Of a stretch of 64,000 nt of DNA, positions 38,662-50,066 are shown in pieces. Source of the stretch: Plantibacter sp. Leaf314. GTDB lineage: Bacteria > Actinomycetota > Actinomycetes > Actinomycetales > Microbacteriaceae. The DNA lies in contig NZ_LMOB01000003.1 of NCBI RefSeq assembly GCF_001423185.1, positions 439,943 to 503,942 of the forward strand, in the 5' to 3' direction. The notes beneath the pieces are model-generated. The model ran no database searches and was not told the DNA's origin. It saw only the letters and a program-made list of their open reading frames with translations. Within the stretch, counting starts at the first letter, position 1. Each line of letters begins with the position of its first letter. Made by a program: the position numbers and the translations under genes.

Positions 38662-41004
38662 TCAATCCGGAGGGCCGTTGCCGGTGCCGTTCCCGGTGCC
38701 GTTGTTGCCGTTCCCGGGCGCGGCCGGCTCACCGGGTTCACCCGTGCCGCCGGTGCCGCCCTCGTCGCCCGGTGCCGGTGTCGGCGCCTGGGTGGGTGCC
38801 TGCGTCGGGTCGGCGGTCGGTGCTGGCGACGGGGTCGCATCCTCTCCGCTGCCACCTGATCCGTCGCCCTGCAGCGTGGCGCGGTCGGCCTCAGGGAAGT
38901 CGCCACCCGGATACTTCGCCAGGGCGGCCGTCATGATCTCCGGCCAGATGAGGTGGCGCATCGACGCGACCTGCGTGCCGTCGATGTAGGTGTCGCGGAG
39001 GTTGACGTGCCCGGAGACGTTGAACGTGCCGACGACCGTCGCGACGGTCGTGCTCGCGCCGCTCATCCAGGTCGCCTCGGCGTTGTCGGTCGTCCCGGTC
39101 TTGCCGATCAGTTCGCCGACCCCGTCGGTGCGGCTGCCGGAGGCCGAGGCGGTGCCGTTCGACACCACCCCCTGGAGGACGTCGTCGGCGGCGGCCGCCA
39201 CCTTGGCGTCGACGGACTGGCGGCAGTTCGCCGAGGGGACCTCGGCGGTCGAGCCGTCGGGCTTCGTGATCGAGTCGATGGCGATCGGGTCGCAGGTCTT
39301 GCCGCCGGCGGCGAGGGTCGCGAACGCCGTCGCCATGCTCAACGGAGCGACCTCGTTCGTGCCGAGCACCGTGGCCGGGGAGTTGTTCAGCGGTGCTCCG
39401 TCGGCGCGGTGCACGCCCATCGACTCGGCCGTCTTGCTGATGTCGCAGAGGTCGAGTTCCTGCGCCATCGCGATGAAGGCCGTGTTGATCGACTGTTGCG
39501 TGGCCCGACGGACCGTGTACGAACCGGATTCACCCTCGTCGTTCCGTGGGCTCCATCCGGCCTCGGCCTGTTCCGTCCCGCCCGGCACACAACTGTTGGT
39601 GAAGGTGCCCCAGTCGGATCGGCGGTTCGCGTTGATCGACTCGTTCACACCCTTGCCCGCCTTCAGCCAGTCGGTGAGGGTGAAGATCTTGTACGTCGAC
39701 CCGGGCTGGAACCCGGCCGATCCGCCGTAGGCCTGATCGGTGTTGTAGTTGATGGCGCTGTAGTTGGCGCCCGTCGCGAGCACGTCGGGGTCCTGTGAGT
39801 AGTCCTTGTTCTGCGCCATCGCGAGGATGCGTCCCGAACCGGGCTGCACGCTCACCGAGACGGCGCCGAGGTCGGCCTCGGTGGTGGTCTTCGGCACGTA
39901 CTCGTCGATCGCGGCCTGTGATGCGCCCTGCAGATCGAGGTCGAGGGTCGTGAAGACGCTGTACCCGCCGCGCTTGAAGTTCGTCCAGCGCTCCTCCTGG
40001 GTGGCACCGAAGATCTCGTTGTTCTGCAGCACATTGGTGACGTAGTCGCAGAAGTAGGCCGCCGACGCGGCAGCCGAGCAGCCGGTGACCGGCGGCACGA
40101 TCGTCGGTGTCACCGGCACCGCGATGGCGGCGTCATGCTGCTCCTGGGAGATCTTCGCCTCCTTGAGCATCTGGTCGAGGACGTAGTCCCGGCGGGTCTT
40201 CGTCAGGGCGTATCCGTTCGCGGCCCCGTTGTCGGCGTTGTCCGGTCTGTCGATGCGGAGGTTCTCGGGGTTGTTGACGATCGCGAGGAGCGTCGCCGCC
40301 TGTTCCAGGGTGAGGTTCGCGGCGGTGGTGTTGAAGTAGTAGTTCGCGGCGGCCTCGATCCCGTAGACCCGACCGCCGAACCCGGAGATGTTGAGGTACC
40401 CGCGGAGGATGTCCTCCTTGCCGTACGTCTTCTCCAGACCGATCGCGAGCCGCATCTCCTTGAGCTTGCGCTCCGGGGTCGTGGCCGTCGCCTCCTCGTA
40501 GGCCTTCTTGCTCTCGGCCGCATCGGGGATCGCCTCGGCCTTCTGCACGAGCACGTTCTTCACGTACTGCTGCGTGATCGAGGAGCCACCCTGCGTGGAC
40601 CCGCCGGCGGCGTTGTTGACCACGGCGCGGACCGTGCCCGCGAGGTCGATGCCGCCGTGGTCGAAGAAGCGCGGGTCTTCGGCCGAGACGGCCGCGTCCT
40701 TCGCGAACTGGGAGATCTGGTCCCAGCTGTCCTCGATGCGGTTCTGGTCGTAGAAGGAGGCGAGGAGCACCGGGTTGCCGGCGGAGTCCTTCGCGTAGAT
40801 GCTCGACTTCTGGGCGAGCGAGTCGAGCTGGAGGTAGTCGGGGAGACCGTCGAAGACGGTGATGCCCGTGGACGTGGCGAGGCCCGTCATCGCGATGGCG
40901 GGGGTGACCGCAGCGGTCGCGAGGACACCGGCGGCGACACTCAGGCCGACGAAGCCGAGGACGCTCTGCACGACCGTCTTCGCGGGGGTACGTGGTTCAG
41001 GCAT
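38662..41004 (-). CDS. Class A penicillin-binding protein with Pro/Gly-rich tail
   Basis: 780 residues. Same core as its downstream paralog: membrane helix (about 12-40), GT51 (SAEDPRFFDHGGID), transpeptidase STYK (about 436), SIN (about 505) and KTGT (about 634). The PASTA domains are replaced by a disordered tail (about 705-780) rich in Thr-Pro-Ala-Pro and then Gly-Asn-Gly-Thr. Loss of PASTA suggests different localisation or regulation. Start ATG 41004. The 120-base gap to the paralog holds nothing recognisable. Confidence 0.94.
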   Translation of the reverse strand: MPEPRTPAKTVVQSVLGFVGLSVAAGVLATAAVTPAIAMTGLATSTGITVFDGLPDYLQLDSLAQKSSIYAKDSAGNPVLLASFYDQNRIEDSWDQISQFAKDAAVSAEDPRFFDHGGIDLAGTVRAVVNNAAGGSTQGGSSITQQYVKNVLVQKAEAIPDAAESKKAYEEATATTPERKLKEMRLAIGLEKTYGKEDILRGYLNISGFGGRVYGIEAAANYYFNTTAANLTLEQAATLLAIVNNPENLRIDRPDNADNGAANGYALTKTRRDYVLDQMLKEAKISQEQHDAAIAVPVTPTIVPPVTGCSAAASAAYFCDYVTNVLQNNEIFGATQEERWTNFKRGGYSVFTTLDLDLQGASQAAIDEYVPKTTTEADLGAVSVSVQPGSGRILAMAQNKDYSQDPDVLATGANYSAINYNTDQAYGGSAGFQPGSTYKIFTLTDWLKAGKGVNESINANRRSDWGTFTNSCVPGGTEQAEAGWSPRNDEGESGSYTVRRATQQSINTAFIAMAQELDLCDISKTAESMGVHRADGAPLNNSPATVLGTNEVAPLSMATAFATLAAGGKTCDPIAIDSITKPDGSTAEVPSANCRQSVDAKVAAAADDVLQGVVSNGTASASGSRTDGVGELIGKTGTTDNAEATWMSGASTTVATVVGTFNVSGHVNLRDTYIDGTQVASMRHLIWPEIMTAALAKYPGGDFPEADRATLQGDGSGGSGEDATPSPAPTADPTQAPTQAPTPAPGDEGGTGGTGEPGEPAAPGNGNNGTGNGTGNGPPD

Positions 41005-41112
41005 AGGATCGAAGGTAAGCGGGGAAACTGTGAGCGAGCTTCACCCGGTGTTCGCCACGTCCGTCCCCTGCGCATCCGCCTCACTGTGTGGAGCGCCCGA
41101 TCGAGGAGAGAC

Positions 41113-41268
41113 ATGACCCGCTGGGAGTACCTCACCACGCCGTTGATGATCCACAACACGGCAGCCATCCTGAACAACTGGGGCGGGGACGGCTGGGAAC
41201 TCGTCCAGGTCGTCACCGGTCCCGAGGGCGGCCTCGTCGCCTACCTCAAACGACCCATCGCCGACTGA
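41113..41268 (+). CDS. Small DUF4177-like protein
   Basis: 51 residues: WEYLTTPLMIHNTAAILNNWG then GDGWELVQVV and VAYLKRP. The WEY...LNxxGxxGWELV pattern is that of DUF4177-type small proteins, whose function is unknown. GAGGAGAG at 41103-41110 gives a strong ribosome site. It is 23 bases before the RidA gene, so the two form an operon. Confidence 0.78.
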   Translation: MTRWEYLTTPLMIHNTAAILNNWGGDGWELVQVVTGPEGGLVAYLKRPIAD

Positions 41269-41291
41269 CCGCACGCCCCGGAGGAGCCCCC

Positions 41292-41762
41292 ATGTCCCAG
41301 ATCGCCGATCGACTCGCCGAGCTCGACATCACCCTGCCCACCGTCGTCCCGCCCGTGGCCGCGTACGTCCCCGCGGTCGTCTCCGGCGACCACGTCTTCA
41401 CCTCCGGTCAACTGCCGATGACCGACGGCAAGCTCCCGGCCACCGGCAAGGTCGGTGAGGGCGACGGCCTCGTCTCGCCAGCGGACGCGAAGGCGTACGC
41501 CCGCACCTGTGCCCTCAACGCGCTCGCCGCGGTGGAGAGCCAGATCGGTTCGCTCGACCGCGTCACCCGTATCGTGAAGGTCGTCGGCTTCGTCGCCTCC
41601 GACCCGGCGTTCACCGGCCAGCCCGGCGTGATCAACGGTGCTTCCGAGGTCCTCGGCGAGATCTTCGGCGACCTCGGCGTGCACGCCCGTTCGGCTGTCG
41701 GCGTCGCGGTCCTCCCGCTCGACTCGCCGGTCGAGGTGGAGCTCATCGTCGAATTCGCCTAG
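41292..41762 (+). CDS. RidA family protein
   Basis: 156 residues, YjgF/YER057c/UK114 fold. SGDHVFTSGQLPM, the middle NALAAVESQIGSLDRVTRIVK, and the C-terminal ARSAVGVAVLPLDSPVEVELI with the Arg that contacts the substrate carboxylate. Family members deaminate reactive enamines or imines. The protein is a little longer than Escherichia RidA, typical of the subgroup with a DRLAELDITLP N-terminus. A strong terminator follows. Confidence 0.9.
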   Translation: MSQIADRLAELDITLPTVVPPVAAYVPAVVSGDHVFTSGQLPMTDGKLPATGKVGEGDGLVSPADAKAYARTCALNALAAVESQIGSLDRVTRIVKVVGFVASDPAFTGQPGVINGASEVLGEIFGDLGVHARSAVGVAVLPLDSPVEVELIVEFA

Positions 41763-41781
41763 CGAGTCCCTGCGTCGACGC

Positions 41782-41822
41782 ACGAGAGCCGGATGGAATC
41801 AGCGATTCCGTCCGGCTCTCGT
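41782..41822. terminator. Convergent terminator between RidA and acs
   Basis: A 19-bp stem with one G-U position (41782-41800 with 41804-41822) and a 3-nt loop. Lying between converging genes, it can serve both. Confidence 0.85.
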
Positions 41823-41837
41823 ACTTGGAGCACTCGC

Positions 41838-43829
<1,992 letters not shown>

Positions 43830-44043
43830 CGTGTGTCTCTCGCTCCCTTGCGAATCCGCGTTCTGACCTGTCCGCGCGTCGGCGGCCGGGTCCGTGCCAT
43901 GCACGAGCGTAGCGCGTTCTCGGTTGCGGATTTGTCACTCATCCGAACAAACTCCGGCGACCAGTCTGTGAATGATCTGGGCATGGTAGGGAAACCACTC
44001 GATCTGGGGCCATCGGAATGCTTGTGTTCCGGGTCGACTGGCG

Positions 44044-44153
44044 TACACTTGAACCCGGCCGAATACTTATTCGTGCATGCAGTGCCAGCGATTCCCCCCA
44101 ATCCGGCACTGCAGAGGCGGCACCCATTCCCCCCAATGGGTGCCGCCTTCTTC
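44044..44153 (+). ncRNA. 6C RNA
   Basis: Two consecutive hairpins each display a loop of exactly six cytosines. The first has outer stem 44079-44086/44105-44112, inner GATT/AATC and loop 44094-44099. The second has a 13-bp stem (44116-44128/44135-44147), loop 44129-44134, then TTCTTCT, acting as terminator. This is the defining architecture of the actinobacterial 6C RNA. The listed start includes a candidate promoter, TTGTGT (44022-44027), 16 bp, TACACT (44044-44049); the mature 5' end is probably near 44056. Its targets in this lineage are unknown. Confidence 0.88.
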
Positions 44154-44289
44154 TGTCTCCGGCGGTCACGCGCTCGAGCGGGTGATCTCGCGCCATGTTG
44201 CCCGGAATCGGACGCCGACGCCCTGGGTCATGCAAGAACGCCCGCGCCTCCGGGAATCCGGTGGCACGGGCGTCCTGACAGGCTGCAGC

Positions 44290-45228
44290 TCAGTCGGAGG
44301 CGACGGGATGCTCCTCGCGGAACACCTCGAGTTGCTCCTCGCTCGGGTACGAGGCCTGTGCGCCGGCCCCAGTCGCCGCAAAGCTCCCGACCGCCGAGGC
44401 GAACCGTGCCGCATCGACGAGCGTGTCCCCGGCGGCGAGCCTGCGGGCGAGGGCGCCCATGAACGCGTCACCGCAACCGGTCGTGTCGACCGCGGTGACC
44501 TTCGGCGACCGCACGACGACCGCATCGGTGCTTTCGTCGATCACGACGCTGCCGGCAGCCCCGGTCGTGACGACGGCTCGTCGGACGCCCCGGTCGCGCA
44601 GTGCGGACGCCATCGCCGCCCACCCGGACACCTCGGGATCAATGCCGGTGAGCTCGGCCGCCTCGTGCTCGTTCACGAGGAGCACGCCCGTCGCCTGCAG
44701 GAGTTCCTCGGGCACGGGGCCGAACGGGGAGAGGTTGAGCAGGACGACCGCGCCTGCCGCTGCACCGCGCTGCGCGGCCTCGAGCACGGTCTCCAGCGGG
44801 ACCTCGAGGCACAGGCAGACGACCCCGGCGCTGTCCAGTGCCGACCATGCCTCGCCGATCCGCTCCGGCGCGAGCGTGCCGTTGGCTCCCGGCGAGACGA
44901 TGATCGTGTTCTCGCCGGCATCGTCGACGGTGATCACCGCCGTACCCGTCGCCGTGTCGTCCCGGCGCGCGATCCGGGTCACGTCGACCCCGGCGTCCGA
45001 GAGCGACTCGAGCAGCATCGAACCGTTCGCATCGTCACCGACCGCGCCGACCATCGTGACGTCGCCGCCGAGCCGTCCGGCGGCGACCGCCTGGTTGGCG
45101 CCCTTGCCGCCGGGGATGACGGCGAGTTCGGAACCGGTGAGCGTCTCACCGGGTTGGGGGAAGCGGGCGGTGCGGACGACGAGATCGGCGTTCAACGACC
45201 CGACGACGACGATGCGTGGACCCTGCAT
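44290..45228 (-). CDS. rbsK: Ribokinase
   Basis: 312 residues, PfkB family. It shows VVVGSLNADLVVRTARFPQPGET, the IPGGKGANQAVAAGRLGG glycine motif, and C-terminal DTTGCGDAFMGALA with the catalytic Asp. It phosphorylates ribose to ribose 5-phosphate. Third gene of the nucleoside operon, 12 bases after the MFS gene, so it disposes of ribose freed by the hydrolase. The terminator-like stem of the 6C RNA lies downstream on the other strand. Confidence 0.93.
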   Translation of the reverse strand: MQGPRIVVVGSLNADLVVRTARFPQPGETLTGSELAVIPGGKGANQAVAAGRLGGDVTMVGAVGDDANGSMLLESLSDAGVDVTRIARRDDTATGTAVITVDDAGENTIIVSPGANGTLAPERIGEAWSALDSAGVVCLCLEVPLETVLEAAQRGAAAGAVVLLNLSPFGPVPEELLQATGVLLVNEHEAAELTGIDPEVSGWAAMASALRDRGVRRAVVTTGAAGSVVIDESTDAVVVRSPKVTAVDTTGCGDAFMGALARRLAAGDTLVDAARFASAVGSFAATGAGAQASYPSEEQLEVFREEHPVASD

Positions 45229-45240
45229 GATGCTCCTCTC

Positions 45241-46683
45241 TCAGCTCGCCGAAACGGGATCGGCGGGACGGACCTCGGCGCTCGCCGGCTTCGGGATGAG
45301 GAACGAGACCAGGAGGGCGACGGCGGTGACGCCCGCGCCGACCAGCATGGCACTCGTGTATCCCGCGGTCGACGTCCCGCCGTTCGGTGCCACGGCGATC
45401 TGCACCGCCGGAAGCACGACGAAGCTGAGACCGGCGCCCAGGTTGAAGGCGCCCGCGTTCAGCCCGGGCAGGAACCCCGGGTTCTCCTTCGGCGACAGGA
45501 CGATGCCGAGCCCGTTGAGCATGATGTTGCCGATACCCGCGTACGTCGCGCCGATGAGGACCGTCGTCGCGATGAGGACCGGCAGGGAATGGACGCCGAC
45601 GAGCGCCATGACGACGATCGAGACGATGCTGCCGACGAGTCCGATGCGGAGCACGTTCAGGTAGCCGATGGTCGGCGCGAGACGGCCGGCGAACGGACCG
45701 ACGATCCAGCCGACGAGCGCATACGGCGTGAGGAAGGCGAGGGAGGCGAGGTCGGCCTCCATGCTGAACCCCGCGTCGGCGTTCTGCGCGATGGAGGTGA
45801 CGAGGCCGTTGACGACGGCGAAGACCCCGGTCATGGTGAGCAGGGTCGTCAGGAGGAGGGCCCACGTGCTGCGCTGACGGAGGTACCTGGTCGCCACGAG
45901 CGGTTCCGCGACGCGCTTCTCGACGGTCCAGAAGATCGCGAACGCGACGAGGGCGACCACGACGAAGCCGCCGACGAGCAACCAGTTCGCTGCTGCGAGC
46001 TTGCCGGCCTCGTTGAACGCGGTGAGGAGTGCCGCGATCGAGACGACGAGCGGGAGCACGCCCCACCAGTCCATCCGCGTGCCCTTCGAGGGCTGCGAGT
46101 TCGCCGCCCACAGGATGACGAAGACGATCGCGACCGCTGCGACGACGGCCATGGTCCAGAAGACGGACCGGAAGCCGTGATTGGTGACCAGCCAGCCGCC
46201 CGCGAGGGCGTCGATCCCGGCGATCCCGCCGTTGACCGCGGTGATGAGGCCCATCATGGCGCCGTACCGCTTGGGGTCGGTGACCTCTGCGCGCAGCATG
46301 AGCAAGGTGATGGGCACGACCGGCCCGGACACGCCCTGGATGATGCGGCCGACGAACAGCATCTCGACGTTGACGGCGAGGGCCGCGACGACGGTGCCGA
46401 TGAGCATGACGACGAGCATCCCGGTGAGGACGCGCTTGCGGCCGACGATGTCGCTGAGGCGGGGGAGGAAGACGGAGAACAGGGCGGCGGTGGTGAAGAA
46501 CATCGTCTGCGAGAGGCCGATGGTGGCGTCGTCGGTGTTCAGCTCGCGCGCCATGCTGACGAGCGCCGGGCTCAGCATGCTGGCGTTCAGCTGGAAGGCG
46601 ACGCAGGCCGCGAGCAGCGCGGCCATGAGTGCGCCGATGCGGACCGCGGGCGTCGTGCCGGTGGTGCCGGACGCGGCGCTCAC
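45241..46683 (-). CDS. MFS transporter, probable nucleoside importer
   Basis: 480 residues from GTG 46683, which overlaps the hydrolase stop (GTGA). There are fourteen-helix-like hydrophobic segments; the MFS loop PRLSDIVGRKRVLTGM follows helix 2 and GRIIQGVSGPVVP marks helix 4. A long antisense-frame-free extension upstream belongs to the hydrolase region and is not part of this protein. Its position between a nucleoside hydrolase and ribokinase suggests uptake of nucleosides or ribose; specificity is inferred only. Confidence 0.88.
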   Translation of the reverse strand: MSAASGTTGTTPAVRIGALMAALLAACVAFQLNASMLSPALVSMARELNTDDATIGLSQTMFFTTAALFSVFLPRLSDIVGRKRVLTGMLVVMLIGTVVAALAVNVEMLFVGRIIQGVSGPVVPITLLMLRAEVTDPKRYGAMMGLITAVNGGIAGIDALAGGWLVTNHGFRSVFWTMAVVAAVAIVFVILWAANSQPSKGTRMDWWGVLPLVVSIAALLTAFNEAGKLAAANWLLVGGFVVVALVAFAIFWTVEKRVAEPLVATRYLRQRSTWALLLTTLLTMTGVFAVVNGLVTSIAQNADAGFSMEADLASLAFLTPYALVGWIVGPFAGRLAPTIGYLNVLRIGLVGSIVSIVVMALVGVHSLPVLIATTVLIGATYAGIGNIMLNGLGIVLSPKENPGFLPGLNAGAFNLGAGLSFVVLPAVQIAVAPNGGTSTAGYTSAMLVGAGVTAVALLVSFLIPKPASAEVRPADPVSAS

Positions 46684-47627
46684 AGCTCGACCTGCCCGAT
46701 GTCCTCGAGCGCTTCGGTGACGAGTCCCCAGAAGCGGGCGTGGTCGAGATCCGTCGCGGCCCAGGTGCTGCAGTCGTCCGGGGCGGGGTGGCGGAAGTCG
46801 GCGACCGTCATGCCGAGCGTGAGCGTGCCGGTGAGCTCGATGTCGATCGGGACCTTGACGGTGCGCACGATCGTCGGGTCGATCACGTAGGCGACGGCGC
46901 ACGGGTCGTGCACGGGCGGACTGTCGAAGCCCTGCGCGTCCTTGTAGGTGGTGCCGAAGAATTCGAGCAGCTCGACGACGAACCGCGCCGGGCCGGTGCC
47001 GACAGCGGCGATGCGCTCGACGACCTCGGGCGTCGCGAGGGCCTGGTGTGTCAGATCGAGACCGACCATCACGACGGGCCAGGCCTCGTTGAAGACGATG
47101 TGTGCGGCTTCCGGGTCGATCTTGATGTTGAACTCGGCGACCGCCGACCAGTTGCCGACGTGATACCCGCCGCCCATGAGGACGACCTCCTTCACGCGGT
47201 CCACGATCCGCGGCTCCTTGCGGGCGGCGAGGGCGATGTTCGTCAGGCCGCCGGTCGGTACGAGGGTGATCTCGCCGGGCTCGTGCGACATCACGAGGTC
47301 GATGATGAGGTCGACGGCGTGCCGCTGGTCGAGCTCGATCGCGGGGTCGGGGAGGACGGGGCCGTCCATGCCCGACTCGCCGTGGATGTCCGGTGCGTTC
47401 TCGAGCGGACGCACGAGGGGGCGGTCGGCGCCGGCTGCGAAGGGCACGTCGGTGATCCCGGCGATGCGGGCGACGGCGAGGGCGTTCCTGGTGACCTTCG
47501 GGAGCGTCTGGTTGCCGACGACGGTGGTGACGGCGAGGAGCTCGATCTCCGGGTTGCCGTGCGCCAGGAGGATGGCGATCGCGTCGTCGTGGCCGGGGTC
47601 GCAGTCGAGGATGATCTTGCGGGGCAT
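46680..47627 (-). CDS. Inosine-uridine preferring nucleoside hydrolase
   Basis: 315 residues. The Ca2+-binding aspartate cluster is at the start (ILDCDPGHDDAIAILLA), with LLAVTTVVGNQT and the later EFNIKIDPEAAHIVF. It splits ribonucleosides to base and ribose in the cytoplasm. ATG 47627 follows GGAGAA; an ATG four codons earlier has no room for a ribosome site. First gene of the operon, just downstream of two AAGCGCTT dyads. Confidence 0.93.
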   Translation of the reverse strand: MPRKIILDCDPGHDDAIAILLAHGNPEIELLAVTTVVGNQTLPKVTRNALAVARIAGITDVPFAAGADRPLVRPLENAPDIHGESGMDGPVLPDPAIELDQRHAVDLIIDLVMSHEPGEITLVPTGGLTNIALAARKEPRIVDRVKEVVLMGGGYHVGNWSAVAEFNIKIDPEAAHIVFNEAWPVVMVGLDLTHQALATPEVVERIAAVGTGPARFVVELLEFFGTTYKDAQGFDSPPVHDPCAVAYVIDPTIVRTVKVPIDIELTGTLTLGMTVADFRHPAPDDCSTWAATDLDHARFWGLVTEALEDIGQVEL

Positions 47628-47676
47628 GGTTCTCCACATCGTTGGGGTGCCGGCGCGGTGCGAGCCGCGACGAACG

Positions 47677-47722
47677 TAAAGCGCTTCAGGTGCGCCGCGA
47701 GCAGCTTACGTCAAGCGCTTTA
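47677..47722. promoter_or_regulatory. Two LacI-type operators of the nucleoside regulon
   Basis: TAAAGCGCTTCA (47677-47688) and TCAAGCGCTTTA (47711-47722) are near-perfect dyads with AAGCGCTT cores, 34 bp apart. They lie in the divergent promoter region between the hydrolase and the LacI gene. Confidence 0.78.
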
Positions 47723-47778
47723 GGTTCGCCAATCCGGGCCATCGGCCCCGAGGCTCCGGCGCCCGATACGATCGACGG

Positions 47779-48858
47779 GTGACTGACGCGTCGAACGATC
47801 CCAGCCCGCGCGGCGCCCGTCGGGTGACCGCCGCGATGGTCGCGGAGCGTGCAGGGACGTCGGTCGCGACCGTGTCGCTCGTCGCCAACGGCAAGGACGC
47901 CGGCCATGTCTCGGCGCGGAACGCCGAGCGGGTCCGTCGGGCGATCGCGGAGCTCGGGTACGTCGCCGACCACGCTGCCCGGGCGCTTGCCAGCGGATCG
48001 AGCAACCTCGTCGTCTTCGTCACCCCGGATGCCTCGAACCCGTACTTCGGCGCGGTCATCCGCGGGCTCCGTGAGGGGCTCGGCGACACCTACCAGCTCC
48101 TCGTCTCGGTGACGGGGGAGGGCGACGTCCCCACCGCCGCAGCACTCGGACGGCTGGCCGCGCTCCGGCCGGCCGGGGTCGTGGTCGACGCTCCGAGTGA
48201 GGCCTTCCTCGACGAGTTGCGGCTCGACACTCCACTCGTCCTCCTCGACGCGCCTCGGCTTTCCGCTTCGACGGTCGAGGCGGCTTCGGGTGCTCCGTCG
48301 CCGGACCGCCGCGCCGTCTCGGTCGACTTCGACCTCCTCGGCGGGGTGCGCGCGCTCCTCGACCACCTGCATGTGCTCGGGCACCGCCAGCTCGGCTACC
48401 TCGGTGGGCGGACGGCGACCGACACCTTCCGCCTCCGAAGGCTGCTCCTCGAGCGGGAGGCCGCGCTCCGCGGGATGCGGGTGCATGCCGACGACCGGGC
48501 GGAGAGCATCATCGACCTGGCCGCGGCGGCGGAGGCGTTCGTCGACAGCTGGCCGCGGTGGCGCGACGCCGGGGTGACGGCGCTCGTCTGCGCCACCGAC
48601 ACGCATGCCTACGGGGTGCTGCAGTCGGCGCGGGCGATGGGTATGCCGGTGCCCGGCGAACTCGCCGTGGTCGGGTTCGACGACCTCGCCTCGTCCGTCG
48701 TCAGCGATCCGCCGCTCACGAGTGTGCGGTTGCCCGGTGAGGCGCTCGGTCGTGCCGGGGCCGAGCAACTCCTCGCCCAGATCGAGGGCCGGACGGCGGC
48801 ACCGGCGCCCGTGATCGCCGCGGACCTCGTCGTGCGGGCGTCGACGATCGGACGCTGA
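47779..48858 (+). CDS. LacI family regulator of nucleoside utilisation
   Basis: 359 residues, GTG start. The helix-turn-helix is VTAAMVAERAGTSVATVSLV at about 16, then hinge GYVADHAARALASG and the sensor domain (VFVTPDASNPYFGAVIRG ... VVGFDDLASSVVSDPPLTSV). It is divergent from the hydrolase-MFS-ribokinase operon, with AAGCGCTT operators between, so it probably represses that operon and itself. A Ser/Glu insertion around 175 makes it slightly longer than average. Confidence 0.9.
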   Translation: MTDASNDPSPRGARRVTAAMVAERAGTSVATVSLVANGKDAGHVSARNAERVRRAIAELGYVADHAARALASGSSNLVVFVTPDASNPYFGAVIRGLREGLGDTYQLLVSVTGEGDVPTAAALGRLAALRPAGVVVDAPSEAFLDELRLDTPLVLLDAPRLSASTVEAASGAPSPDRRAVSVDFDLLGGVRALLDHLHVLGHRQLGYLGGRTATDTFRLRRLLLEREAALRGMRVHADDRAESIIDLAAAAEAFVDSWPRWRDAGVTALVCATDTHAYGVLQSARAMGMPVPGELAVVGFDDLASSVVSDPPLTSVRLPGEALGRAGAEQLLAQIEGRTAAPAPVIAADLVVRASTIGR

Positions 48859-49031
48859 GCCGGGCCGTCGCGTCGCGGAGCCGGTCGATCGTCCGTCCGC
48901 CCCGCGCGAAGCCGGCATCGCGTCACTCGATGCGGTGCGACACCGCTCCACAATCGTCCCCACCCGTGTCACCGTCGCCGGTCGCCTCGTCCGACCGCGA
49001 GCACCGACCGGACCGCGCCTACGCTCGCCGC

Positions 49032-50066
49032 ATGTCCGAACGTTTCGTCGTCTCCGTGCCGCCCGACACCGCCCCACCCGACCCACCGGGGGCGGCCGAC
49101 GAGGCCGAAGCCACCCGCGCGGACGAGTCCCGCGGGGTCACGGCGCTCGCCGATTTCGGCGCCCTCGCGCCCTACCTCGCCGACCCGGGGGTGACCGACC
49201 TCTTCGTGAACGGGACGTCCGGCCTCTGGCTCGACCACGGCGCCGGCCTCGTCCGCGAAGCCGGATGGACGTCCGACGAGGCGACCATCCGTGCGCTGGC
49301 CATCCGCCTCGTGGCGCGCGGCGGACGGCACGTCGACGAGGCGACCCCGTGCGTCGACGTCCGGCTGCAGGACGGCATCCGTGTCCACGTGGTGCTGCCG
49401 CCGGTCTCCACGAGGGGCACCCTGCTGTCCATCCGGGTGCCTCGCGATGAGGCGCTGGGATTCGAAGCCCTGCAGTCCGTCGGCATGTTCCCGTCCACCG
49501 TCGCCGAACTCCTGCGTGAGGCCGTGGCCACGCGCGTGAACATCCTCGTCACCGGCGCCGGGGGATCCGGCAAGACGACCCTGCTGGGTGCCCTGCTCGG
49601 GCTCGCGCCACCGGCTGAACGGCTCGTCGTCATCGAGGACGTCGCCGAGCTCCGGATCCTCCACCCGCACGTCGTCGCACTCCAGTCCCGCCAGGCGAAC
49701 CTCGAGGGCGCAGGCGGTATCGACCTCGAGCGCCTCCTACGCGAGGCGCTCCGCATGCGGCCCGACCGCCTCGTCCTCGGCGAATGTCGAGGTCCGGAGG
49801 TGCGGGAGTTGCTCTCGGCGCTCAACACCGGCCACGACGGCGGCGCCGGCACGCTCCACGCGAACTCGCTCACGGACGTCCCCGCCAGGCTCGAAGCGCT
49901 CGGTGCGCTCGCCGGCATGAGCCAGGAGGCCGTCGCGCGTCAGGCGACGAGCGCCATCGGGCTCATCGTCCATCTCGCTCGGCTTCCGGCCGGGAGTCAG
50001 GTGGTCGCCGTCGGACGGCTCGTGCTCGACGAACGGGATCGTCTCGCGGTCGAGGAGTTGCCGTGA
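49032..50066 (+). CDS. TadA/CpaF-type secretion ATPase
   Basis: 344 residues. The N-terminal CpaF-like domain (PYLADPGVTDLFVNG, RLQDGIRVHVVLPP) leads to Walker A GAGGSGKTTLLGAL (about 182), the Asp box VIEDVAELR and Walker B-like RPDRLVLGECRG, and the HANSLTDVPARLEAL His box. It is a hexameric ATPase powering Tad/Flp pilus assembly. ATG 49032 was chosen because the protein aligns with the family from there. The usual ssd/CpaE-like partner is not found upstream in this window. Confidence 0.92.
   Translation: MSERFVVSVPPDTAPPDPPGAADEAEATRADESRGVTALADFGALAPYLADPGVTDLFVNGTSGLWLDHGAGLVREAGWTSDEATIRALAIRLVARGGRHVDEATPCVDVRLQDGIRVHVVLPPVSTRGTLLSIRVPRDEALGFEALQSVGMFPSTVAELLREAVATRVNILVTGAGGSGKTTLLGALLGLAPPAERLVVIEDVAELRILHPHVVALQSRQANLEGAGGIDLERLLREALRMRPDRLVLGECRGPEVRELLSALNTGHDGGAGTLHANSLTDVPARLEALGALAGMSQEAVARQATSAIGLIVHLARLPAGSQVVAVGRLVLDERDRLAVEELP

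Noticed and set aside
45241..47637. A single 798-residue open frame covering MFS and upstream region
   Set aside because: The first 318 codons are Arg/His-rich antipattern overlapping the nucleoside hydrolase; the MFS protein starts at GTG 46683.
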